Shown here piece after piece: positions 1 to 8,829 of a stretch of 64,000 bases of DNA. The stretch spans positions 37,177,107 through 37,241,106 of the forward strand of contig JAJEKV010000002.1 in NCBI GenBank assembly GCA_021234155.1, given 5' to 3'. The DNA comes from Isoetes taiwanensis. Its lineage: Eukaryota > Streptophyta > Lycopodiopsida > Isoetales > Isoetaceae. Below the pieces are notes generated by a model. That model worked only from the letters and a program-made list of their open reading frames with translations. It was not told where the DNA came from and searched no databases. Each line of letters opens with the position of its first letter. Position 1 is the first letter of the stretch. The translations under genes were made by a program, and so were the position numbers.

Positions 1-419
1 GCTACGGCTTGCTCTAGCAATGTGTACCATGGTTGGGAATGCCATTCGAGATAGGATCTCATCCCTCGATGCTTTGGTGAGATCTTCCCCTCGCCTCCCC
101 GCCCCCTCCGAGTCCACGCACCACCACATTATGGCGCCGACGCTCGCCCCCGCCGCTTCACCGAGTCGAGGGCAACGCAAGTGCTCCAAAGCAGGACGCC
201 TGCTATGGAGGTGTGGCTGCTCACAACGAGGGACGGTGTGGTGTGCAAGATGGAGGAGGTGGTGTCGGGCCCCCTATTTGGCTTAATTGTGGGCTGGGGC
301 ACGCGGCGCTTGGGTCAACCACGCAGCGGCCTCTACCGCCGAGTCGGAGCCTAGCTCCTGTTGGAATCTCTGCTGCTTGGCCAACTCATTTGTGCAAGGT
401 CAGCAGTGTTCATGAAACC

Positions 420-722
420 TCAAAGATGGAGGCCGGCCGCCTCACCGGGCAATGGTTGCTTTGAGCCTCCCGGATCTCCCCGATCTTGTGTCTCAACCCT
501 ACTCTGCAGGGTTCTTAGCTCTACCTGGCTGGCTTCGACGATGGCTCGGACATTTCCTATCACGGTGGCATACCCCTCATCTTCTGACTTGAGGCGGGAA
601 ATAGTTGCCATTGTATCCTGCTCAACACCCTGCTTGTCGCATGCCATAGTCTCCATGGTGGTGAGGAGGGAATCCACGCGAGCTCGCAAGTCGGCAAGGC
701 CATGCTTATCCTGTTGCCACAC
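420..722 (-). CDS. possible coiled-coil ORF fragment, retroelement-like
   Basis: A 100-residue open frame on the minus strand. It is rich in Leu, Glu, Arg and Asp with heptad-like spacing (for example 'DLRARVDSLL', 'MATISRLKSEDEGYATVIGN', 'ELRTLQSRVE'), consistent with a coiled coil. Coiled-coil leaders of this kind precede gag in many plant Ty3/gypsy elements, but I see no CCHC knuckle, protease or polymerase next to it, so that link is only inference. No host family is recognised. The plus-strand frames over the same bases are proline/serine-rich and look like noise. Low confidence that it is translated. Confidence 0.2.
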   Translation of the reverse strand: MWQQDKHGLADLRARVDSLLTTMETMACDKQGVEQDTMATISRLKSEDEGYATVIGNVRAIVEASQVELRTLQSRVETQDRGDPGGSKQPLPGEAAGLHL

Positions 723-870
723 AAGGAAGGCAGAGAAGGCGACAGATCTCGCGTATTAGCCTGGGGAAGAACACAAGGAAGGCAGAGAAGGCGACAGGTC
801 CCGCGTATTTTCAATGTGCTAGAACCTGGGGCATCTTATTGGCGCGCCATGGGTCGCCTTGATAGGATAC

Positions 871-1162
871 AGAGAGAGAAAGAAGGCTAGAGAGATAGTG
901 GGAGAAAGAAGGCTAGAGAGATAGTGGAAAAAGGGAGAGAAAGAAGGTAAGGGAAGGCTAGAGAGAGGAACTGAGGTAGAGAGAGAAAGTGAGCTAGGTG
1001 CTAGAGAGAGAATGTAGAGAGAGAAAGAAGGCTAGAGAGATAGTGGGAGAAAGAAGGCTAGAGAGATAGTGGAAAAAGGGAGAGAAAGAAGGTAAGAGAA
1101 GGCTAGAGAGAGGAACTGAGGTAGAGAGAGAAAGTGAGCTAGGCGCTAGAGAGAGAATGTGA
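871..1162. repeat. 145-bp purine-rich tandem repeat, two copies
   Basis: Two near-identical copies, about 873-1017 and 1018-1162, offset by 145 bases. Each contains 'agaaggctagagagatagtg' twice and 'gaactgaggtagagagag'. The strand is almost entirely A/G. No coding sense is visible. Confidence 0.85.
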
Positions 1163-1378
1163 ACAAGGCGCTAGAGAGAGAATGTGAACAAGGAAGAAAA
1201 CATAGGCTTGGCGCTAGAGAGAGAATGTGAACAAGGCGCTGGAGAGAGAAGAGAAGGCGTTAGAGAGCGTTTGTTGCAAAAGACGCCTTGGGGAGAGAAT
1301 ATGAACAAGGCGCTGGAGAGAGAAGAGAAGGCGCTAGAGAGCGTTTGTTGCAAAAGACGCCTTGGGGAGAAATTTTTT
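1143..1378. repeat. 25-bp and 74-bp tandem repeats
   Basis: A 25-base unit beginning 'gcgctagagagagaatgtga' occurs at 1143 and 1168 with a further copy at 1211. It is followed by a 74-base unit (1231-1304 and 1305-1378) with core 'gcgtttgttgcaaaagacgc'. It continues the purine-rich array upstream. Open frames across it on either strand are by-products of the repeat. Confidence 0.8.
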
Positions 1379-1399
1379 TGCAGCATGGCAGATTTTTGA

Positions 1400-2760
1400 A
1401 GCAGGTTTGTGATTTTTGAGTCAAACAATACGCCCTAAGACGCAGTTCAATGATTCTTGACTTAGCCGCTTCAATTTCTCTGGTTTTTTTTTTGTTCTGT
1501 TCAGGTTTGCCCTGTTTTTTTTTACCTTGTCACGAACAGACATTAGTAGGCACTTTAGTTTGCTTCGTGAGGCTAGCAATACTGCCTAAAATGCCACAGA
1601 AGCTTCAGCACTGGATTTGAAGAACACTGGATTTATACAAAGGATTTGAAGAGTTTGCCATAGATGCACTTGATTCATCCAGGGACCTAAAAATACAGTT
1701 CAAATCTGGCAATAAAATTCGGGTCTGGATATATTTGAAGAGTTTTAGGTCTTATTTGAGTGCCTGATTTGATCTGAGAACAGAGGTTCAACCGGCTTGT
1801 AACCGGGAGGCCGGAATCGCAGACCCAAGTTCTATTCGGTGATGGAGGCAGATCCACGTGGTAGCAGTAGATTGCACCAATGCCAAAAATTTCAACCCAA
1901 CTTCTATTTTGTATATAGACTTGAAGCACTTTCCAGTTCTTTCTAAATTTGTGCCTTTAGTCGCTTCTTAGATTACCAAATAGTTATTGTTTCAATCTTC
2001 TTTCCTTTGACCCTCTTCCTATTGATATGTGTATGGACTTGACTTCCACCTCTTCCATAATTTGCATTTTTGTCTACTAAGTAAAAACGACTGTATCCAA
2101 CTCGCACTTAATTAAAGTGGGTCTCATGCCATTCCCACTTTTTTTGGAACCCTGTTATTTTACACGAAAAGGACGAGGGAAATTTTTAAAACCGCATTAT
2201 TGCTTTAAAAGATGCCTGTTTTCCTCTAAGAAAGAAAATGTTAAGGAAAATTAAGTGGTCTATTAAGTCGAGAAGATAAAGAGCACAGCTAAAACCAATG
2301 AAAATGCTATCTCTCTGTAAATAAAGTGTTGATCTGCCCTGAATTTTTATTCATAAATAATTTCATTACATTTTATTTTATAGTGGTTGAAGATACCATG
2401 ATGGTCGGGCTGGCACAGATATTACATCATCTTCGCACACAGACTACCTACTGGGAACAGCATGCAGAGCAAGGTCCGAGGTGTTCCAAGCCACGAGAGC
2501 AACTTGAAGAGAATAGAAATCTGAACGCGCTGACCAACTTCTTCTCGTCCTCTTTCTTCAATGAACGGGTCTTTCCATGGCTCCTGATCATGTCCTTTCT
2601 GTTCGCGATCTGTACTGGGAAAAGCAAAATCAAGTTAATGCAAGCGATGCTACAGACAATACAAATAAGAAAACAACTAGTTCTAAGGGCCATTTCTGAA
2701 GAAAGTAGGTCTGTGGCCCTTTCTCGAATTGCCCCTTTTTTTAAGTAGGAAAAAAAGGGG
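1400..2760. other. gene-free stretch
   Basis: AT-rich with several T-runs. I see no ORF with recognisable protein character, no RNA gene and no clear repeat. Short open frames here lack any family signature. Confidence 0.5.
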
Positions 2761-2770
2761 TTTTGAGGGC

Positions 2771-2797
2771 CTTTCTCGACTCGCGGAGTCGAGAAAG
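2771..2797. repeat. palindrome 1, 12-bp arms
   Basis: Perfect inverted repeat: arm 'ctttctcgactc' (2771-2782), 3-base centre 'gcg', complementary arm 2786-2797. It sits just upstream of the TCP-like frame and is closely related to the palindrome at 2822-2845. Confidence 0.9.
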
Positions 2798-2821
2798 ATC
2801 CTGAAGGCCCCTCTGATGGCC

Positions 2822-2845
2822 TTTCTCGACTCGCGAGTCGAGAAA
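2822..2845. repeat. palindrome 2, perfect 24-bp
   Basis: Perfect 24-base palindrome without spacer; left half 'tttctcgactcg'. It is the same motif as at 2771-2797, and lies within the open frame that leads into the TCP domain without supplying a start codon. The short words 'gagggcctttctc' and 'tgcagttctgaggg' recur around it (2765-2910). Confidence 0.9.
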
Positions 2846-2856
2846 AGAAGCTCAAG

Positions 2857-3707
2857 GTGAAAAATGCAGTTCTGAGGGTCGAGAAATGCAGTTCTGAGGG
2901 CCTTTCTCAGCCCAAACTGTGGCCGTCTGGGGGGAAGGATCGGCACAGCAAGGTGAACACTGCAAAGCGTCCCCGCGATCGAAGAGTAAGGCTGTCTGTT
3001 GCAACGGCGATACAATTCTACGACGTGCAGGATCAGCTGGGGTATGATCAGCCGAGCAAAGCGGTTGAGTGGCTGATTAAGAAGGCGAAGCATGCGATAG
3101 ACGAGCTTCTCCGATTCAGTACGCCATCGCCAAGCCAGCGGCTATTGGGGTTGTGTTTTGTGGTGCAGCAGGTTCGGCTTCGGTAGCGGGGGGAGTGTGT
3201 GGGAGCTCCGGTTATGGGTATTCAGAGGTTCTATTTGGTGGCTCAAGTTCCGGTTCTGGGTTTGGAAACATGAGTATGTTTAAGGAGGAGGATACAGAGG
3301 CGGAGGAGGAGGAATTAGGTCAGGCGGTTGGATCGGAACGGAGCATTTTCGAAGGATCTAAAGGAAGCGAAGGTTTGGGCTCTCCGTGTGCGAGAATTGA
3401 ATCCAAAGCAAAGGCGAAAAAACGAGCCAGGGAGAAATCATGCAGCAGAATCTCGTCCAGGTCTGGTAGTGGTAATCCTGTTGAGAATACATTCTCCTTC
3501 ACAAACCTTCTGCAGAGCCCCTTGAATCAAAACGCCATGTATACTCCAGCTCCAGCTCCGGCTCAGGTTCATGGGTCACAACAGAATCTGCACTCTCAGC
3601 AAAACTATTCCTTCCAGCAACAGAATCAACAGAACCAGAACCAGCAGATTCATCTTCAGTCTTTATTCCAACACGCAACCCTCTCCCAATCCAGCACAAT
3701 GCTCTAG
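2857..3707 (+). pseudogene. CIN-type TCP transcription factor, frameshifted and lacking an ATG
   Basis: TCP proteins are plant-specific DNA-binding regulators of leaf and meristem growth. The first frame (2857-3186) holds a full class II TCP domain: '[20 protein letters not shown]', then '[20 protein letters not shown]' and '[13 protein letters not shown]', ending about 3111. The frame then shifts; the +3 frame is open to the stop at 3707 and carries an Arg/Lys/Glu-rich segment ('ESKAKAKKRAREK', 3396-3434) that resembles the R domain of CIN-type TCPs, then 'SFTNLLQ' and a Gln-rich C-terminus. This order is typical of TCP4-like proteins, so both frames belong to one ancestral gene. There is no in-frame ATG between the stop at 2764 and the TCP domain. 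A one-base frameshift plus a lost start suggests a pseudogene; a sequencing error plus an unseen 5' exon is the alternative. The family call is firm, the functional state is not. Confidence 0.85.
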
Positions 3708-3851
3708 AGCGGAAACCTAATTACCTCCCTCCCTCGTCCTTCCTTCATCCAGAACCGCAGCCCAGAAGCTCCTTCCTCTCCCGCCCTCTCCAGCCTTCTT
3801 CCATGGGTTCGTTTCTAGTTTGGGGAGCACATAAGGGAGGAATCGTGCCCA

Positions 3852-3873
3852 TTCTCGCCTCGTGAGGCGAGAA
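3852..3873. repeat. palindrome 3, 10-bp arms, downstream of TCP
   Basis: Arms 'ttctcgcctc' (3852-3861) and 'gaggcgagaa' (3864-3873) around 'gt'. It shares the outer TTCTCG/CGAGAA with the two palindromes upstream of the TCP frame but differs in the middle of the stem on both arms (compensated), so the stem rather than the exact sequence is kept. Confidence 0.85.
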
Positions 3874-4706
3874 AAAACTTCTCAGCATTGTCTAAATTGT
3901 TCAAATATTTATTGTCTAATTAATTAGTTAATTAATTATATTATTTAAGCTGTCTAATTAATCTTTTTATTTTTGGGTTGCCCCTAAGGGGGCAAATCCT
4001 CGTTTATATGGATTTGTGGCATATCTTGGGTATATGCTGGAATATACCCAGGATATGCTTGGTGACTGCTCAAAACCTATTGTCACCGGTAAACTGGCGG
4101 TCAGTTGCGTTCTGGGTTCCGGATCTTCGAACCGAGTAACTGGCAGCTCTAATCTGATGAATAAGAACACATCTCGGTGCCCCTGGTGGTGATGGCGTCT
4201 CTTGGTAGAAACCATAAGGATATGGCAGATACTCGGGGTTGCTAGCACTGTGGGATTTGCAAATATGTTGAGCTTCACAGTATCATCAAGGGGTAAGGAT
4301 GTTTCTTCTTAGTTTTGCCTTGTGGGTACTGTTATCTGTTGCATTTCTCAGCAGCCTGGCCTATAAAAGGAGATATCCTAAGGCATGTTTATCACAGCCA
4401 TTTGGACAGACTTGGGCCTAACGGTGCGGTAACAAATCCAGTAAATACTCAACATTCTGTTCAAGCACTTGTTCTTACTTCAAACATATGGGGACCCCTA
4501 CCTCACTTCTTCCATACAGTGTAGATTGAAAAGTTTAGTTGTTAGAAGACTCAAATCCACCAAAGTAATGGAACAAACTATACGCAGAGGAAGAGCAGAC
4601 CTAATTTCACAATCGGCATTATTATTGTTATATATGCCAGATTATATTTTATTCAAATTTCAAGTTCCCTAAAGCACTGCATAATTTGGGGAAGGCTGAT
4701 GATTAG
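3874..4706. other. gene-free stretch
   Basis: AT-rich, with 'attaattagttaattaatta' near 3918-3937. No ORF with recognisable homology; short open frames on both strands look random. Confidence 0.5.
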
Positions 4707-6655
4707 ATGGTTCTACCACGGTCTATTGAGAACATGATTTGCGTTTTAAAAAAATGCAGGAAAAGTAAAAGCTTAGCATCTGCCAAGAGTATACAAGGCC
4801 AAATTAGCTACAATGAGATGGGGGATTATAAAACAGTGGAAAACTATCTCGTACCCATGTTGGCTGAATGTGGAAGCATCATTTACACCCAGGAAGCTTT
4901 CAACAAGTTGTCCTATCTTAACGAGCACTGCTGGACTTCACTCATATTAGGATATATTGAATGTGGACTATTATTTCATGCTTTAAGCTTGTACACCAAA
5001 ATGCAAGAAACGGCACACAACCCAAAGAGTTATACCATTACTCGCGTACTAAAGGCTTGTACTATACTGCGAGTTGTCGAGAATGGTAGAGTGATCCATG
5101 CTGAAATTGTAAGAAGCATCTTCAAATCAGATTTATATGTCATGAACAACTTGATCAACATGTATGCCGATGTGGATCACTACCGAGGCACAAAAATGGT
5201 ATTAGACAAAGCTATCGGGCCGAGATGTCGCATCCGGGATGCTTTGATAGTAAGATATGTGGAAAACAGACTAGATTTGGAAGCATTGAAATGTTTTGAG
5301 TATATGCAACGAAGGTATGCTTCCAAATACGACAACATACATTTATAGTCCGAAAGCTTGTGGGAGCATAGGAAATGCGCATAAGGTCCAAAGAATTCAC
5401 ACAAAATTTTTCGAAAGGACTTAGGTAATCGATCTTTTCCTCAGAATGCCCCGATTGATGCATATGGAAAATGTGGCTTAGTTTTAGAGGCACGTAAGGC
5501 CTTTGACAACTTGCCACCCAAGATGTCGTGTCTTGGACAATTCTAATTGGTGTCTATGCCGAAAACGAACTTCATTGAAGGATGCGCTCAAATGCTTTGA
5601 GCGGATGCAATTGATGGGCATCTCTCCGATGTCATCACATTCGTGTATGGCCCGAAAGCTTGTGCCAATTTAGGGGCCAAAGAGAATGGCCATAAAATAC
5701 ATATTCAAAGTTACCTGTAAAGGCCTAGAGGGGAATATATTTGTTGTTAGTGCATTAATACATATGTATGCTAAATTTGATTTACTTGCTAAGGCCCGTG
5801 AAGTCTTTCACAAACCGCCAATTCACAATGTTATCTCGTGGGCTACATTAATTGCGAGGCTATGCTGACCATGGCTGGAACAGAAGCATTGAGATGCTTT
5901 GAAGAAATGCAGATGGAGGGTGTGCCCCAAATGTCAAGTACATTTGTCTCAAGTGCTAAATGCCCGTGCTAATATAAGAGCCATAGGGAAGGGGCAAGAA
6001 ATGCACACCAAAGTTAACCTCCAGGGATTTGGAGGAGATCATTCGGTTGGCAATGCATTGATTGACATGTATGCAAAATGTGGGAAACTTGTAGAGGCAC
6101 AACAAGTTCTCAATAAACTTCCAATTAGGGACGTTGTCTCTTGGACTACACTAGTTGCTGGCTATGCAGATAACGGGCTTGGTGAAGAAGCATTAAAGTG
6201 CTTTGACCAGATGAAACAACTCCAAACCATGTTACATACATCTGCTGCTTGAAAGCCTGTATGAGCATAGGCGCCTTAAATAAGGGCAGAGCGATACACA
6301 AAGAAATCATACACCTTGGTTATGAAACAGATCTTTCTGTTGGTAATCTTCTGGTTAACATGTATGCCAAACGCCATTGTCTGGAACAGGCACAGGAAGT
6401 ATTTGATAATATGCCAGCTCAAGATGTTATATCTTGGAACATGCTGATTGCAGGATATGTTGAAAATGGACTTTGCTTACAAGCACTAAAATGTTTTAAA
6501 CAAATGCACCAGCAGGGCTTATCCCCCAATGATGTAACGTACTTATGGAGTTTAAAAGCTTGTAGCAATGTAGGAGCCATAAATAAGGGTCGAGAGCTTA
6601 CACAAAAGGGTTTTAATACAAATTGTTTTGTTGGGAGTGCTGTGATTGACACGAA
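4707..6655 (+). pseudogene. pentatricopeptide repeat (PPR) protein, PLS class, multiply broken
   Basis: PPR proteins bind organellar RNA for editing, splicing or stability. The first ATG (4707) directly follows an in-frame TAG. The frame runs to 5348 with repeats such as 'LKACTILRVVENGRVIHAEI' and 'ALKCFEYMQ'. Repeats continue through 5350-5900 only by switching frames, then recover in 5899-6252 ('GNALIDMYAKCGKLVEAQQV', 'RDVVSWTTLVAGYADNGLGE') and 6249-6740 ('QDVISWNMLIAGYVENGL'). Alternating 'DMYAKCG', 'DVVSW..LI' and 'ALKCF..M' blocks define P, L and S motifs, roughly nine or more cycles. At about 6650, after 'GSAVID', homology stops abruptly, so the C-terminal E/DYW region is missing. At least four frameshifts and several stops show it is not functional. 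There is no visible intron or plastid signal. Confidence 0.92.
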
Positions 6656-6977
6656 GCCCTCCAATCCGGCAGCAGCGGAGGCCATTATGGAATTCTTCTT
6701 GTCATATTTTTTAGCGGATTTTGACTGGATGTTTCTATAGGTGATGCATTTGCTGGCAACAGACTTTACTAAGAAAAAATTGTGGCAAAGGGCAAATCTT
6801 AGAATCCTCAACTCTATGCTGACCTCCTTCTCTGACATGGGTCACGATAAAGAGAATCCATTCGATCCTACATGCAATTTCTGATTTCGATCCATTCGAT
6901 CCTACATGGTGTAGCTTATATAGCATTTCTGATTTTTTTTAGAGTGCTTCTGATTTTTTCCGATTTGGTTGATGCAG

Positions 6978-7195
6978 GAGCCCAAATTGAAATATCTAGG
7001 ATGTTTCAAGGTGGTAGGGCAGAAGGTTAATGGATATGTTGCAAGTATTTATGAAATGGCAAAGGAAAATTCCAGGCCCTTTCAAACCTAGTGTTGATAG
7101 CATTGAGGGAACTGTGAAGATTATTGTTGGACTTGTGTAAGATAAATTTGGGGGCAAGACCCAAGAGTTTCTGGAGTTGCTTGACAATAAGATAA
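6978..7195 (+). pseudogene. rubber elongation factor / small rubber particle protein (REF/SRPP) exon remnant
   Basis: REF/SRPP-family proteins coat lipid droplets and rubber particles. Following a splice-acceptor-like 'gatgcag', the frame reads 'EPKLKYLGCFKVVGQKVNGY', then 'VASIYEMAKENSRPF'; after a one-base shift it continues 'KPSVDSIEGTVKIIVGLV', a stop, then 'DKFGGKTQEFLELLDNKI'. This matches the family pattern 'LKYL.F.. ..SLYEYAKENSGPLKPGV..VEGTVKTVVGPVYDKF....LLKFVDRKV' in order and spacing. One frameshift (about 7078) and one in-frame TAA (about 7138) kill it. A retained acceptor suggests a genomic rather than a retrotransposed copy. No other exon of the gene is seen nearby. Confidence 0.75.
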
Positions 7196-7289
7196 GCTAT
7201 TCATTTGTATTATGTTGTTTTGCTTTTGTTCTTTTTTGTTTCTAATTCCGTCAAAGCTAGGGAATCTGGCATTCTTGATGCATTTGGCA

Positions 7290-7930
7290 GTGGCTTATAA
7301 TTCATAATTCATTCAGTGGCCAACTACTATCTTCCATGGCTAATATGCTTTCCATCGTTGATCTTTCTTTCTCTGCAGCGTAAATGTTGGTGGGTGTTAT
7401 TTCTCAATTGCTGCAGAATAGCATATGCTTTGGCACCAAATTCAGTCCATCAATTTGAGTTATAATTTATTTCAAGGCCATATTCCCTCCAACATTGGCA
7501 ACCTCTCTAGCCTCTCAGATCTTGATCTCAAAAATAATTTCTTCAGTGGCTAGCTTCGAGCTGAATTACTTGATCTTTCTCAGCTCGTGTATTTGGATGT
7601 AGCAAAAAATATTCTCTCTGGACTATTTCCTGCCAAACTTTGCAACTTAAATGAGCTCTTCTATGTGAATTTTTGTCACAATAGTTTTTTTTAGCGAGGT
7701 CCTCTTCAATGAAAGCTGCAAGAGTTTAAGTTCTACATATTTCTTTGCAAACAAAGCTCTGTGTGGTACTGTTGTTGAATTGGGTTGCTCTAGACCTATT
7801 CTTTTGGTGGACTCAAAAGCAATTGTTGGAAGTATAATTGCCATTTTTTGTCTCATATTTGTGGTGATCAGATTTAGGATGATCTTGAAGCAAGAGAGCA
7901 TGTCTGGTTTTGCAGAACAAAAGGCATAGT
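7290..7930 (+). pseudogene. LRR receptor-like kinase remnant: last LRRs, cap and transmembrane segment
   Basis: Reading across frames gives three to four leucine-rich repeats: 'NSFSGQLLSSMANMLSIVDL' (about 7308-7370), 'LSYNLFQGHIPSNIGNLSSL' (about 7458-7520), 'LVYLDVAKNILSGLFPAKLC' (about 7585-7645) and 'LNELFYVNF'. After a frameshift near 7700 come 'FFANKALCGTVVELGC', the Cys-pair cap typical of LRR-RLK ectodomains, and a hydrophobic stretch 'AIVGSIIAIFCLIFVVIRF' with basic stop-transfer, i.e. the single membrane span. A TAG ends it at about 7928 and no kinase domain follows. In-frame stops at about 7549 and 7692 confirm decay. The family is clear; the subfamily is not. Confidence 0.8.
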
Positions 7931-8235
7931 GCAATATTTTGTTCACTGTGCCAGTTCCATATCTCAAGTACTTGTAAAACGTAGAGTTATTCATTGTACA
8001 CTATCATTTATGTAAATTACTTTGAAATATTATTCTATCATTCCTCAGCTCTATAAATTGATCTGCACAACTTCGTGAACAAAACTCCTGACCTAAGAAA
8101 ACGACACCCTGTGTTCACACAAAAAAGACCCGACATGAAACGGCAAAACAAAAACCATGAAAGCACACTTTCGCGGCACCGGAGGGCAACCCTTCGTGCG
8201 TAGCACCTTGTTTTGAATGGTTGTTTAGCCATGAA

Positions 8236-8459
8236 ACCCCCCTCCCTCCTCCCCCTTTGCCCCATTGCTCTCCCCCCTTTGCCCCTCCTCCTCTTCCCCA
8301 TGCCCCCCCCTCCCCCTCCCCTCCCTTTGCCCTTCCCCTCCTCCCCTTCCCCAGGAGACCCTGCCCCGAAATGTGTTGTTCTCTTGGATTCTCGCCAAGT
8401 ACGTTTGTTCCATTGCCCATGCCTTGTTGGCTTGCGTTAGAGTACCTTTCCTTGGATTT

Positions 8460-8495
<36 letters not shown>
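8236..8495. repeat. C/T-rich low-complexity tract and poly(T)35
   Basis: 8236-8352 is a CCCCTCC-type polypyrimidine tract; 8461-8495 is an uninterrupted run of 35 T. Proline-rich or glycine-rich ORFs over this area are compositional artefacts. The T-run could be the poly(A) of a minus-strand retroinsertion, but I cannot define the other end or a target-site duplication. Confidence 0.8.
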
Positions 8496-8500
<5 letters not shown>

Positions 8501-8829
8501 TTAAAATTGCCAATGGATTGTGTATGCATCTTGCCCATTCTATTGTTAATGGTCCTCGAATCTGTATATCTCTTCCTACTTGTGTTTCCTTAGTCAATGT
8601 AGGTCAAAAGTGGTCTGCATGTCTGATGCGATTTATACTTGCAACCATTTGTTATAGAAATACTATGAATTTCTCCCATCTGGGCCCCTGAGCTAGAGAT
8701 GCTGGCTAGATCTCAAAAACAATAATGACAAATAAGCATAAACCACGACGTCTTCTCTAAAATAAACCCTTATTTATCGACCAATTGTTCCGAAAGGGGC
8801 TTTTCCTCTCTTATTTGTTTTCCTTCTAG

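Noticed and set aside
8213-8691. Overlapping proline-rich and glycine-rich ORFs on both strands
   Set aside because: They are caused by a C/T-rich tract and a 35-T run; no family signature in any frame.
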